In this document: piece by piece, positions 1 to 8,873 of the stretch
Layout of the letters: every line of letters starts with the position of its first letter
Position numbering within the stretch: the first letter of the stretch is position 1
From: Flavobacteriales bacterium
GTDB lineage: Bacteria; Bacteroidota; Bacteroidia; NS11-12g; UBA9320
Direction of reading: 5' to 3'
Assembly (NCBI GenBank): GCA_020635355.1
Contig: JACJZW010000005.1
Location: 124,001 to 188,000, forward strand
Length of the DNA stretch: 64,000 nt
The notes under the pieces: model-generated
Database searches by the model: none
The model's input: the letters and a program-made list of their open reading frames with translations, nothing else
Told to the model about the DNA's origin: nothing
Translations under genes and position numbers: made by a program

Positions 1-1
1 C

Positions 2-928
2 GTCAGTGATCCGCCGTTTCGCAAAGTATGCAAACAGAACGGCGTGGACATGATGTACACCGAGTTCATCTCTTCGGAAGGACTGATTCGCGATGCCGCT
101 AAAAGCACCCAAAAACTCGACATTTTTGAATCAGAGCGGCCCATTGGCATTCAAATTTTTGGATCAGACATCGATGTCATGAAGGAGGCTGCAGCCATCG
201 CTACGGAGGCCGGACCAGATCTGATCGATATTAATTACGGTTGTCCGGTGAAGGCCGTTGCGTGTAAAGGTGCCGGTGCCGCGCTGCTGCAGGACGTACC
301 TAAAATGGTGAAGATGACGGCAGAAATTGTGAAGAGCACGCATCTCCCCGTAACGGTTAAAACCCGATTGGGTTGGGACAACCAAACCAAATTCATCAAG
401 CAAGTTGCCCGTGAATTGCAGGATGTGGGCATTCAGGCGTTGAGTATTCACGGAAGAACCCGTGTTCAGATGTATAAGGGAGTAGCTGATTGGACCCTCA
501 TTGGCGAAATTGCTCAGGATCCCTCCATCACCATCCCCATTTTTGGTAACGGTGATGTGGATTCTCCTCAAAAAGCGGCAGAAATGAAGAACCGATATGG
601 TGTACAAGGCATCATGATTGGCCGGGCAAGCATTGGAAATCCATGGATATTTCGCGAAATCAAGCACTATCTGAAAACCGGAGAATTACTTCCGGGTCCA
701 ACCATGCAGGAGCGGGTAGACACCTGTAGAACCCATTTTCTGGAGGGAATAAAGTGGAAGGGTGAACGCCAGGGCGTTTTCGAAATGCGCCGACATTACA
801 GCAATTATTTCAAACACATCCCACATTTCAAGCCGTTCAGAACCCGGTTGGTGACCGAGGATCAGCCGGAGGCCATTTTAGAAGTCCTTCGGGAACTGGA
901 AGATACCTACGTAGGTGAATTTGTGTGA
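2..928 (+). CDS. dusB: tRNA-dihydrouridine synthase (DusB/NifR3 type), 5' end off the window
   Basis: FMN-dependent reduction of uridine to dihydrouridine in tRNA. The reading frame is open to the left edge and already reads as family sequence (VSDPPFRKVCKQNG then MMYTEF), so the GTG at 44 is not the true start and the N-terminus lies outside the window. Visible family signatures are YTEFISSEGLIRDA, the DINYGCPVK block whose Cys is the PROSITE active-site residue, the FMN-binding GNGD and GIMIGRAS segments, and the C-terminal helical region with RRHYSNYFK. It ends back to back with the convergent GH3 gene (no intergenic base). The assignment to DusB rather than another Dus subtype is by overall resemblance. 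Confidence 0.92.
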   Translation, partial: VSDPPFRKVCKQNGVDMMYTEFISSEGLIRDAAKSTQKLDIFESERPIGIQIFGSDIDVMKEAAAIATEAGPDLIDINYGCPVKAVACKGAGAALLQDVPKMVKMTAEIVKSTHLPVTVKTRLGWDNQTKFIKQVARELQDVGIQALSIHGRTRVQMYKGVADWTLIGEIAQDPSITIPIFGNGDVDSPQKAAEMKNRYGVQGIMIGRASIGNPWIFREIKHYLKTGELLPGPTMQERVDTCRTHFLEGIKWKGERQGVFEMRRHYSNYFKHIPHFKPFRTRLVTEDQPEAILEVLRELEDTYVGEFV

Positions 929-2494
929 TTACGCCGGCACGCTTTCCCGGATGCCTTTTCGCGTTAAAAATGCTTGCCAGTCTTTAAACATGTCCCCTTT
1001 GATTACCCGAGGAAATTTATGTTGTGAACCAAGTTTCCCCTTCTCTTCCATCCACTGAAGAAAATACTCAAGGGGCAGCACATCAACTGAAATCGATTTG
1101 AGTGCGTGCTGGCGTTCAACCGCATAATCATCATTCAGTTCTGACAGGTGAGCATCAATTTCCCGAGCCAGTTGATCTGTGGTTAACCCCTCCGGAAGGT
1201 CACCCTTCACGCCCAAATACCAACGATGACCGAATTGCCCGTCCTGCTTGATTCCCGCCAAGGCAAACTCATTGATCTCAATTTGATGTGTCCGGGCTAT
1301 GCGAGCTACCGCTCGTGTCATATTGTCCACCGAGAGGTGTTCGCCAACTAAGCTGATGTAATGTTTAGTACGCCCGGTAATGATGATCTCCTTCTTTTTG
1401 ATGTTGGTAAATCGGACGGTATCACCAATTAAATAGCGCCATGCTCCGGAACAGGTAGTAATCAACAAGGCATAATCCACACCTTCCTCCACTTCCCAGA
1501 TGGGATAGGCAGTTGGGTTGGCCAACAATTTCCCTTCGGAATCGAAGTTGTCCTCATTGAACGGTATAAACTCATGGAAGATTCCATTGCGCAGCATGAG
1601 CCGCATGCCGCCATCGGAATCCTGACGGGTTTGGAACGCAATGAATCCCTCAGATGCCAGATATGTTTCGAAGTATTTTATAGGGCGCCCCAGGAGTTTA
1701 TCAATGCTCTCTTTGTAGGGTTTGATGGAAACACCGCCGTGGATATACGCTTCCAGGTGAGGCCACAACTCATGGATGTTGTTGAGCTTATACGTTTTGA
1801 TGATGTTTTCAAAAAGCAGTTGTATCCATGCCGGTACGCCGGCCACCATACCTACATCCCAATTAGGTGCTTCACGGGTAATTCGTTCGATCTTTTCCTC
1901 CCAATTCTTACTAGACATGATCTCCGGTTCGGGCTTGGAAACCCGCTGAAAGATGGGTGGAATACGAGATGTGGTAATGCCGCTCAAATCCCCGCTGTAA
2001 TACACTCCGTTGTAATTGAGGGAAGTGCTTCCTCCAATCATGAGCCAGTGTTTGGTGAGGTGATCCTTGGGAGCATCGGTTCGAACAATGGAGAATACCT
2101 GACGCATACTGGCCCGGCGAATCATCTTCACCATTTCATTGGAAACAGGTATGTATTTACTTGCCCCGTCAGACGTCCCGGAACTCAGTGCAAAATTTTC
2201 CATTTTACCCGGCCAGGTAATGTCTGGTTGTCCCTCACGTGCCTTCTCCCACCAAGGCAACATGTGCAAATAATCTCCGGATGGAACGGAATTCTTGTAG
2301 GCCTCGTATACATCATCGGCACCGAGGATGGCGTCGAAATTATACTGTAGGCCAAAGGCTGTGTGGGATGCCTTGCTCAGCAATTTTCTCAACGTTCGAA
2401 GCTGGTATTCCTTAGCCGCGTTCCGTGAGACGTTAAAGGTCAGGTAACGGGCGGTTGAGAGAATTTTTGTCAGAACCGGATCACGATTGGGCAT
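929..2494 (-). CDS. GH3 auxin-responsive promoter family protein (adenylate-forming enzyme)
   Basis: A 521-residue bacterial GH3 homologue of the ANL adenylating superfamily. The ATP-binding motif SSGTSDGASKYIP sits at residues 104-116, and a second conserved segment (FETYLASEGF) follows mid-protein, as in plant acyl-acid amido synthetases. Plant GH3 enzymes adenylate a carboxylic acid and conjugate it to an amino acid; bacterial substrates are unknown, so no substrate is claimed. It lies 64 bp downstream of trhO on the same strand and could be co-transcribed with it. The C-terminal domain (VERQHALKSISVDVLPL onward) is typical of the family and complete. Confidence 0.85.
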   Translation of the reverse strand: MPNRDPVLTKILSTARYLTFNVSRNAAKEYQLRTLRKLLSKASHTAFGLQYNFDAILGADDVYEAYKNSVPSGDYLHMLPWWEKAREGQPDITWPGKMENFALSSGTSDGASKYIPVSNEMVKMIRRASMRQVFSIVRTDAPKDHLTKHWLMIGGSTSLNYNGVYYSGDLSGITTSRIPPIFQRVSKPEPEIMSSKNWEEKIERITREAPNWDVGMVAGVPAWIQLLFENIIKTYKLNNIHELWPHLEAYIHGGVSIKPYKESIDKLLGRPIKYFETYLASEGFIAFQTRQDSDGGMRLMLRNGIFHEFIPFNEDNFDSEGKLLANPTAYPIWEVEEGVDYALLITTCSGAWRYLIGDTVRFTNIKKKEIIITGRTKHYISLVGEHLSVDNMTRAVARIARTHQIEINEFALAGIKQDGQFGHRWYLGVKGDLPEGLTTDQLAREIDAHLSELNDDYAVERQHALKSISVDVLPLEYFLQWMEEKGKLGSQHKFPRVIKGDMFKDWQAFLTRKGIRESVPA

Positions 2495-2558
2495 TGGTGC
2501 AAGATATAAAGAATCCGATAATCACGAATTCATTAATCAGCGCGGCTAATAAGCCCTA

Positions 2559-3590
2559 TCAGGACTCACTTCCCTCATGAAGGTTAAAGCGTCCTTTGCT
2601 GAAAATGCGGACACCGTTGTCTTTTCCCTTGCGCAATTCCCGCTGTTCTTCTTCCGGTAATCGGGTTATTTCAAGACACGCCTCGGAACAACATCCTTCA
2701 TATTTTTCCGCACATGTGGGACATTGAATGAAGAGGAGGTTGCAGGCCTTGTTTTTACAGTTGATGTGGTCATCAAAGGGTTCTCCGCATTGGTGGCAAC
2801 TGGCAATGACATCGTCCGTGATTCGCTCATGCAACCGCTCATCAAAAACAAAATTCTTTCCGATGAATTTGTTGGGTAGCCCTTTTTCGCGGGCATCTCT
2901 CGAATATTTGATGATGCCGCCTTCCAGGTGATAGACATCCTGAAATCCTTCGTATTGTAGGTAGGCGGATGCTTTTTCGCATCGGATCCCACCCGTACAA
3001 TACATGATAATAGGCTGGTCTTTTTTATCCTTCAGATGGTCTACTACCATGGGCAGTTGTTCCCGAAAGGTATCTACATCGGGGCACCACGCATCCTTGA
3101 AATGACCAACTTCGCTCTCGTAGTGGTTGCGCATGTCAATCAGAATGGTATCCGGATTTTCGGTGAGTTCGTTAAACTGATTCACGTTAAGGTATCGCGC
3201 CGGTTCCGCCACCTTGAAAATATCGACTTCCAGCCCGTCGGCAACAATCTTATCACGCACCTTAATGGTAAGTTTAAAAAACGATTTACCATTGTCGTCC
3301 ACGGCATAGTTGAGCCGGATTCCTCTGAGGAAATCCACTTCATTGAGTGATTCGAGGAAGTGATCGTGTTGAGGTTCCGGAACAGAAATCTGGGCGTTGA
3401 TGCCCTCTGATGCTACGTAAACCCGACCTAAAACGCCAATTTTATCCCATCGGATAAACAACTGGTCTCTAAATGATTGTGGATCGTCTATGTTGGCGTA
3501 GGTATAAAAAGAGATGGTTTTCCGAGGAGTGGGATCTTCCTGAATTCTCTTTTTAAGTTCCTCACCATTGACCCGATTATGCAATTTCAT
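2559..3590 (-). CDS. trhO: tRNA uridine(34) hydroxylase, rhodanese family (TrhO/YceA)
   Basis: Oxygen-dependent 5-hydroxylation of U34 in a subset of tRNAs. The 343-residue protein has the N-terminal ferredoxin-like domain (GRVYVASEGINAQISVP near residues 55-71) and a rhodanese domain carrying the active loop CTGGIRCEKA with Cys198 and Cys204. A Cys-rich C-terminal tail contains CHQCGEPF, CKNKACN, CPTCAEKYEGCCSEAC, a likely zinc-binding region found in the longer YceA proteins. The ATG at 3590 gives the expected N-terminus. A candidate promoter lies just upstream (3622-3651). Confidence 0.93.
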   Translation of the reverse strand: MKLHNRVNGEELKKRIQEDPTPRKTISFYTYANIDDPQSFRDQLFIRWDKIGVLGRVYVASEGINAQISVPEPQHDHFLESLNEVDFLRGIRLNYAVDDNGKSFFKLTIKVRDKIVADGLEVDIFKVAEPARYLNVNQFNELTENPDTILIDMRNHYESEVGHFKDAWCPDVDTFREQLPMVVDHLKDKKDQPIIMYCTGGIRCEKASAYLQYEGFQDVYHLEGGIIKYSRDAREKGLPNKFIGKNFVFDERLHERITDDVIASCHQCGEPFDDHINCKNKACNLLFIQCPTCAEKYEGCCSEACLEITRLPEEEQRELRKGKDNGVRIFSKGRFNLHEGSES

Positions 3591-3621
3591 GTTACACCGT
3601 CTTCAATTGGTTTGAACGGTG

Positions 3622-3651
3622 CAAAGGTAGGGAGTTAACCGATTCGATAAA
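3622..3651 (-). promoter_or_regulatory. candidate Bacteroidota-type promoter for trhO
   Basis: Read on the minus strand, TACCTTTG (3629-3622) is a full match to the -7 consensus TAnnTTTG. An imperfect -33 box TTTA lies 18 nt upstream (3651-3648). The predicted transcript start is about 25 nt before the trhO ATG. The -33 match is weak. Confidence 0.45.
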
Positions 3652-3680
3652 CCTGATGTTGTCGCCATACAAGCGTGGTG

Positions 3681-3711
3681 CTTGTATTATTGGTTGACCT
3701 CGGTAACTTTG
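3681..3711 (+). promoter_or_regulatory. candidate Bacteroidota-type promoter for the 3737 gene
   Basis: CTTG (3681-3684, one mismatch to TTTG), an exact 19-nt spacer, then TAACTTTG (3704-3711, full match to TAnnTTTG). The start codon at 3737 is 25 nt downstream. Together with 3622-3651 this forms a divergent promoter region between trhO and the LEA-like gene. Confidence 0.55.
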
Positions 3712-3736
3712 TTAAGCATCATCGCGTAATACTATC

Positions 3737-4168
3737 ATGGGAATTCGATCATTTTTTGACAAGCTGTTAAACAAGACTAAGGAAACCATGGACGACTTTG
3801 ATCACAAGGTTGACGAAGTGGCTGAGGACATCCGGGTAAAAGGTGCTGAATTCGGTCAGAAAGCCAAGGAAAAGGGCAGTGAACTGATGGACGATGCGCG
3901 TGAAGTAGGTTCAAAAATCAAGGAGGAAACGGCTGAAATTCGTGCGAAGGCATCGGAAAAGTTCGATGAGGTAAAACATGAATTGAAAGAAGACGCAGCA
4001 GACTTCATGGACATGGCTGCTGATTTAATTGATGGTGCCAAAGAGAAATCCGGTCACCTGGCCAACAAAGCGCGGGAAGCCAGTCAGAAAATCAAGGACA
4101 ATCTGAAAAACGAAGCTGAGCAGAAAAATCCTCCGGCGGATGCCACGCCAACTGACCCGGCTGAATAG
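3737..4168 (+). CDS. small highly charged helical protein, YtxH/LEA-like
   Basis: 143 residues, almost entirely Lys/Glu/Ala/Asp with 11-residue-like amphipathic periodicity (repeated units such as KAKEKGSEL, KIKEETAEIR, KASEKFDEV) and a Pro-rich acidic tail. No signal peptide or transmembrane segment is apparent. This composition is shared by LEA group 3-like and YtxH-like proteins, many of which are desiccation or general stress proteins; that is a compositional analogy and not proof of function. It has its own candidate promoter and ends 18 bp from the convergent SGNH gene. Confidence 0.6.
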   Translation: MGIRSFFDKLLNKTKETMDDFDHKVDEVAEDIRVKGAEFGQKAKEKGSELMDDAREVGSKIKEETAEIRAKASEKFDEVKHELKEDAADFMDMAADLIDGAKEKSGHLANKAREASQKIKDNLKNEAEQKNPPADATPTDPAE

Positions 4169-4186
4169 TTCTATTGCTAATGCTGA

Positions 4187-5263
4187 TTAGCGAATCACTT
4201 TAATTTTTCGTTCCGTTTGTGCTAACCAATTTCGCAAGGTGTCCTGCACATTTCGGGCGATGATTTGTCGGCCTACCTGATCATAATGTTCGGTAGTCCA
4301 GTTTTGATCGGTGTAGTGCTTTCCGGCAACGGATTCAAGGTTGTCCACCAACCGTACATCCACGCTATTGTAACGCTGTTTTAGGTAATCGCGATTTTTC
4401 CGCATCAGCCAAACCAGGTTTTCACCAACGAGGCTATCGGCGTATTCTACATTCTCAGCCAACAGATTGAATACCAACTTGAATTTGCGCTCGGCACACA
4501 CGCGAACAATCTGGTCCAGATCCTTGATCCGTGGATTTTCTTCGTCAATTTCAAAGGCGTAGGCTTTAATGTAATGATCGGCCAGTGCACGCTTTTCCAT
4601 AGAATCAATTCCATCGGCATTGGGGAATTTGATTGTTTCGCACCATCGGCGAATGGTATTGGGTTCGAAGGCAATGCCCGGTGCATCCGAGGTTAAGGTG
4701 TCATACGTCCACTCCTGCCACTTCAACCGATCGCGTTCCATAGCATCGCGGTCATCGTAATAGTGAAGAGACACCAACAATCGATTGATCAAGGCAGGAG
4801 CTGGTTTATAAAACCGTGCCGATTGCTGTAGGGCACTCTCCAGTTCGGAATAGATGGCAGCCTGATCAAGCGTCCGCATATTCAACGTAACGATCACGAA
4901 TTCGACTTGACTGTTGGACCGTATGCGTTCAATCAACGGCAGATAAATCCCTGCGTGATAAGCACTGCTATTGATGGTACCAAACCGCAGTTCCGGGAAT
5001 CCATAGGAAATAAAATCACTAATTCGATCCTGAAGAGAGTCTCTGGTGGGATGATATGAAAAGTTGGACGACTCACCGAAATAGAGCACATCACACGTGT
5101 CTTGCTTGTCCAGCACTTCAGGCAACATGGAGGCATACTGGTCCAAATCATCCTCCCAATATCCGGCATTGACATACCAATAATTGAATGCCGTCATAAG
5201 AACGAGAATCACGCCGATACGCGGCAATCCTGATTTCCAGATATGTTGAACGTCTGCCTTCAA
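4187..5263 (-). CDS. SGNH-hydrolase-like membrane-anchored protein, partner of the MBOAT acyltransferase
   Basis: 358 residues from a TTG at 5263 that overlaps the TGA stop of the MBOAT gene (TTGA). This start is preferred because it places an N-terminal anchor helix (GLPRIGVILVLMTAF, about residues 12-26) near the beginning, whereas the longer open frame reads MBOAT 3' sequence out of frame. VLYFGESSNFS (about residues 59-69) fits the block I Ser motif of DltD/AlgX-type SGNH proteins, and NWTTEHYDQVG near the C-terminus fits the block V region with its His. Such proteins commonly work with an MBOAT protein in extracytoplasmic O-acylation of a polysaccharide or peptidoglycan. The acceptor here is unknown. 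Confidence 0.68.
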   Translation of the reverse strand: MKADVQHIWKSGLPRIGVILVLMTAFNYWYVNAGYWEDDLDQYASMLPEVLDKQDTCDVLYFGESSNFSYHPTRDSLQDRISDFISYGFPELRFGTINSSAYHAGIYLPLIERIRSNSQVEFVIVTLNMRTLDQAAIYSELESALQQSARFYKPAPALINRLLVSLHYYDDRDAMERDRLKWQEWTYDTLTSDAPGIAFEPNTIRRWCETIKFPNADGIDSMEKRALADHYIKAYAFEIDEENPRIKDLDQIVRVCAERKFKLVFNLLAENVEYADSLVGENLVWLMRKNRDYLKQRYNSVDVRLVDNLESVAGKHYTDQNWTTEHYDQVGRQIIARNVQDTLRNWLAQTERKIKVIR

Positions 5264-6666
5264 AACTGAAAATAAATAAATGGGTGATTGGTGACACCAC
5301 TCCAGGCGGCAATACACCACAGCATCCAGGCATAGGTGATCCACCGTAACCAAATGGGTTTTGAACCAATCCAACGATCCACCCGGGTGTTATATAAAAT
5401 CCAATCACTCAGGATAAAAAATCCAATAATCAACCAAACATAGGGTGGGATTTGGAGTGATTGGGTTCCGGCATGAAGGAGATTATGCAGGTGATCCGAC
5501 ACGCCTTCCATGCCATCGATCCGGAAGAAAATCCACGCAAACTGCACACCGATGAACGTGAGCAATCCGCTCAACCAAAGGGGCATTGTTCTGGTCCAAC
5601 CGGTTTGTTTTCCCATTCGTTGAAGTAGGTACATCGCCCCGTGTATCAATCCCCAAACCATAAACTTCCAATCAGCTCCGTGCCAGAGTCCGCTTACGGC
5701 AAACACCACTAAAATGTTCAGCACCCATCGGCCATAAGCCACCCGATTTCCTCCGAGAGGAATGTACAGGTAATCGCGGAACCAGGTCGACAATGAAATG
5801 TGCCATCGGCTCCAGAATTCAGTAATATTTGTTGAAAGATACGGTGTACGAAAATTGTCCATGAGTTGTATCCCCAACAATAAGGAAGCACCTTGTGCAA
5901 TGAGGGAATAACCGGCAAAATCAGCATAAATCTGAAATCCAAAACCCAGTGTCCCGATCCAATTACTGAGCGTGGTATAGGTGTTGGGGTTGGTGTAAAC
6001 GGCATCCACCAATGGGGCAATGTTATCCGCCACACACATTTTGATGAAGAAGCCGTATAACATCAACCGAAAGGCATTCCGGACATTTTCATAGTTAAAC
6101 CGATGATCCGCTTTTAACTGCGGCATCAAATGGGAAAAACGCTCAATGGGACCCGCAACAAGCTGAGGGAAGAAGCTTACAAACAGGGCAAATCGGCCAA
6201 AATGCTTCTCCGGTTCAATTCGTTGGAAATACACATCAATGGTGTAGCTCAAGGTCTGAAAGGTGTAAAATGAAATTCCGACCGGAATGGCGTAGTAAAT
6301 CCCATATTTGATCATCCCCATGATGGGATGGTCTACGCTGTAAATGTTGAGGATCATGGGGTCTGGTTTTTCGGTGAACATGATCACGTACTTGAACAGA
6401 AAAAGAAGCCCCAGATTACTGAGCAGACTCACTCCAAGTAACAGCCTTCTTTTGATCATTGACCGAGCCTGGTACATGGACCGGGATACCAGATAGTCTA
6501 CCAACGTGCTAAAAAGAATGAGGACGAGGAATTCCACCTTCCACCATCCATAGAACAGATAGCTGGCAGGAAGCAACAAAAGCCATCTGTGACGGGCGGG
6601 CAGCAGGTAGTACAGCAACACCACGCACGGTAGAAAAATCAGAAAGGCAACGGAGGTAAAAAGCAA
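5260..6666 (-). CDS. MBOAT family O-acyltransferase (AlgI/DltB-like)
   Basis: A 468-residue polytopic membrane protein. The family hallmarks are FYTFQTLSYTIDVY (residues 133-146), FWSRWHISLSTWFRDYLYIP (about 284-303) and the catalytic-His motif SGLWHG with His329. The TTG at 6664-6666 is chosen as start because the family begins with the same hydrophobic N-terminus (MLFTSVAFLIFLP). It moves acyl groups, usually acetyl, across the inner membrane for O-acylation of envelope or exported glycans. Translational overlap with the SGNH gene at 5263 argues for a dedicated two-component acetylation module. Confidence 0.9.
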   Translation of the reverse strand: MLFTSVAFLIFLPCVVLLYYLLPARHRWLLLLPASYLFYGWWKVEFLVLILFSTLVDYLVSRSMYQARSMIKRRLLLGVSLLSNLGLLFLFKYVIMFTEKPDPMILNIYSVDHPIMGMIKYGIYYAIPVGISFYTFQTLSYTIDVYFQRIEPEKHFGRFALFVSFFPQLVAGPIERFSHLMPQLKADHRFNYENVRNAFRLMLYGFFIKMCVADNIAPLVDAVYTNPNTYTTLSNWIGTLGFGFQIYADFAGYSLIAQGASLLLGIQLMDNFRTPYLSTNITEFWSRWHISLSTWFRDYLYIPLGGNRVAYGRWVLNILVVFAVSGLWHGADWKFMVWGLIHGAMYLLQRMGKQTGWTRTMPLWLSGLLTFIGVQFAWIFFRIDGMEGVSDHLHNLLHAGTQSLQIPPYVWLIIGFFILSDWILYNTRVDRWIGSKPIWLRWITYAWMLWCIAAWSGVTNHPFIYFQF

Positions 6667-6710
6667 GCGTCTCTTTTTGCAGTTATTTGCAAAAATATCC
6701 TTTTGGCTCT

Positions 6711-7346
6711 ATGCGTCTGATGTGGTTGGTCATACTCTTTACGTTGAACGTTTCGTTTGCTCGGTCACAACCGGCATTCGTAGACACCATCCGAACGTCA
6801 TTAAACGAAAAACCGCGGTTTGTACTGGGCTTAAACAATCGCTACGCGCTGGTTTCAGGTGTTCCGCTTCGAACGAATGGGATTCAAGCCGGGATGGATT
6901 TCAACGATAAGGTCCGAATCCTCTTCGGAGCCAATTGGATGCCCAATGCGTATGTTGAGCGGGATATTTCAAACGGAATTCCACCAGATACGATAACCAT
7001 CCAAAAGCGACTCAGTTTTTTCAGTTTGACCGGATCTTATTCGCTTCGAATGTCGGAGAAGTGGCGGTTTGATTTTCCCATTCTCATTGGCATGGGAGTG
7101 GATGACCGAACCACCACCCACTCTACGCGGATCAAACCCACAACCGAAAGTAGGTTTATAGTACCGTTCGAATTTGGCGCTTCCGCGGTATATTCTATCA
7201 ACAGCTGGTTTGGAGTGAAAGCCGGATTGGGAAATCGGTTAACCTTTGGGCGTAGTTTTAGCACGAACAGCGGCCCGTATTATGCCTTGGGGTTAACGGT
7301 TTTTGCCAAGCCATTTGTGGATTGGGCCAAAAAAATCTGGCAATAA
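6711..7346 (+). CDS. small secreted outer-membrane beta-barrel-like protein
   Basis: Unrecognised at the family level. The ATG at 6711 is preferred over an in-frame ATG 24 nt earlier because it opens a signal peptide (MRLMWLVILFTLNVSFA then RSQ). The mature 190 or so residues alternate polar and hydrophobic residues in strand-like segments with Gly/aromatic girdles (GVKAGLGNRLTFG, YYALGLTVF), as in eight-stranded barrels of Bacteroidota. It is divergent from the MBOAT gene and ends at a strong terminator. Confidence 0.6.
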   Translation: MRLMWLVILFTLNVSFARSQPAFVDTIRTSLNEKPRFVLGLNNRYALVSGVPLRTNGIQAGMDFNDKVRILFGANWMPNAYVERDISNGIPPDTITIQKRLSFFSLTGSYSLRMSEKWRFDFPILIGMGVDDRTTTHSTRIKPTTESRFIVPFEFGASAVYSINSWFGVKAGLGNRLTFGRSFSTNSGPYYALGLTVFAKPFVDWAKKIWQ

Positions 7347-7374
7347 AAAACCCGCCGAAGCGGGTTAATTTTTT
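7345..7374. terminator. bidirectional intrinsic terminator
   Basis: Perfect 7-bp stem AACCCGC (7349-7355) / GCGGGTT (7360-7366) with loop CGAA, preceded by a run of A and followed by AATTTTTT. It sits between the stops of the convergent genes ending at 7346 and 7374, so it can serve both. Confidence 0.9.
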
Positions 7375-8807
7375 CAAGGCTTGTCTTCCTTATGCTTTTC
7401 CTCATACTGTTTCAGCATGATATCGGCAATGATGCCAACATTCTCTGCCGGAGGGTTCTTAAACATAATGCGTTTATTCTCGTCAAGCAGATAGACCTGC
7501 GGTGTTGAGATGATGTTATAGTCCTTCCGGAAAGTGGATTTGTTAAAAGCATCCATCACATTGATCCAGGTTAGTTTGTTCTTTCGGATATACTTCTTCC
7601 ATCCTTCCCAATCACCCTTAGTATAGACGGAGTATACCTCCAATCCTCTGGCATGGAGAGTATCATACATCTCAACCAACTTGGGAATTTCTTTTTTACA
7701 ATGACCGCATTGGTGATCCCAGAATACCACAATGGTTACCGGGGCTGAAATTTTATGGAGCTGATACTTACGGATGAAGGTGGTGTCATCCAGAATCATA
7801 TCCGGAGCAATTTCCCCACAGATGGTGGGTCCAATTTTACCTGCGTGCTCACACATTTTGGCGGTGAGGGCTGAATCGGCCCAAAAACATCTGCCGGCGC
7901 AGTAGTAATCATTCGCCATGTGGTGAAGTACCTTATCCATGCACATCAGTTTTGACTCTTCGAAATGATTGGTGCACCACCATACGGTGTACTTGAACAA
8001 TTCATCGGTGCCGTTATTTTCGAGTCGGCCACACAGTTTATCAATAGCCGGAATCACGCTGTCAGGAGATTGAACATGCAACTTGGTCATGAAGTACTCC
8101 AGTTTGTTTTTGTAAACCGGGGTACGCAGCATGCCGTCGTCGTTGAGGTCGATGTTATCCCAATAGTGTTCCCGGTAGTAGTCAAATTTCTTTCCGGTGG
8201 TATCGGTCTTCAGGCTCTCGGGGATTTCAATGTCGAGAACGGATCGGAATAGTTTGGCGGTAAAGGTTGTGGGGTATTTGACGATGAGATCTCGTCGCTT
8301 CTTGTCTACGTCTTTATCTACTTGAGCAATCTGTTTGTTGAGGCTTTCTACCTCTCCCTCATTTTTTGCCTCCTCAGCTACTTTTTTCTGATCGCGGAGA
8401 CTTCGCATTTTGATGCCTTGTTCAGCCGCGTATTTATCAAACTCGAAGAAGGCTTGATTGTCCATGGAGCCAATGGCATTTTTGGATGCGCTGGCCAACG
8501 AAGTGTCGAATTCAATGGCAAAGGTCTGATCATCATTTGGGACAACGAACTCAATGTACGTGTGTTTGGGCAGCACGATGATGTATACGCCGTTCTTCAA
8601 TTTATCCGGTCCTTTGAACACCACCTTACCGCTTGGATTTACCACAGCGGTGTCGATTATTTTATTTTGATCAGCGTAGTAGTGAGCCAGAATACACTCC
8701 TCGCCTCTGTTTAAACCGTTGATTTTGAACTCGATATTATGCTGCGCCTGTACAGTGAACGCAGCTAGAAGGAGAAGCACAACAGTAAAGATTCTATTCA
8801 ATTTCAT
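7374..8807 (-). CDS. secreted TlpA-like thiol-disulfide oxidoreductase with N-terminal DUF4369/DUF5106-type region
   Basis: 477 residues with a signal peptide ending at VQAQ (about residue 22). Residues 25-110 resemble the DUF4369 beta domain that precedes many Bacteroidota periplasmic thioredoxins. A helical, charged middle segment is followed by a thioredoxin fold carrying the redox motif CGHC at 367-370 (VVFWDHQCGHC) and a cis-Pro segment (ISTPQVYLLD). The likely role is disulfide reduction or isomerisation in the periplasm; the partner is unknown. The terminator at 7345-7374 lies immediately after it. Confidence 0.85.
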   Translation of the reverse strand: MKLNRIFTVVLLLLAAFTVQAQHNIEFKINGLNRGEECILAHYYADQNKIIDTAVVNPSGKVVFKGPDKLKNGVYIIVLPKHTYIEFVVPNDDQTFAIEFDTSLASASKNAIGSMDNQAFFEFDKYAAEQGIKMRSLRDQKKVAEEAKNEGEVESLNKQIAQVDKDVDKKRRDLIVKYPTTFTAKLFRSVLDIEIPESLKTDTTGKKFDYYREHYWDNIDLNDDGMLRTPVYKNKLEYFMTKLHVQSPDSVIPAIDKLCGRLENNGTDELFKYTVWWCTNHFEESKLMCMDKVLHHMANDYYCAGRCFWADSALTAKMCEHAGKIGPTICGEIAPDMILDDTTFIRKYQLHKISAPVTIVVFWDHQCGHCKKEIPKLVEMYDTLHARGLEVYSVYTKGDWEGWKKYIRKNKLTWINVMDAFNKSTFRKDYNIISTPQVYLLDENKRIMFKNPPAENVGIIADIMLKQYEEKHKEDKP

Positions 8808-8831
8808 ACCTATTGGTTGTTTGAAGGTCTA

Positions 8832-8862
8832 CAAAAATACACGTGCAAAAGTTTTAAGTTTG
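8832..8862. promoter_or_regulatory. divergent -7-like boxes between the 8807 and 8874 genes
   Basis: On the minus strand 8839-8832 reads TATTTTTG, and on the plus strand 8855-8862 reads TAAGTTTG; both match TAnnTTTG. The plus box is 11 nt before the ATG at 8874. No TTTG lies at the right -33 spacing for either, so these are suggestive only. Confidence 0.35.
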
Positions 8863-8873
8863 TTACAAAGACT

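Noticed and set aside
1574..2350. Long plus-strand open frame (258 codons) antisense to the GH3 gene
   Set aside because: No recognisable domains; the opposite strand encodes a clear GH3 protein with its ATP motif.
5264..5374. Longer start of the SGNH gene, overlapping MBOAT by 115 bp
   Set aside because: The extra 37 codons are the MBOAT 3' end read out of frame, lack SGNH character and put the anchor helix too far inside.
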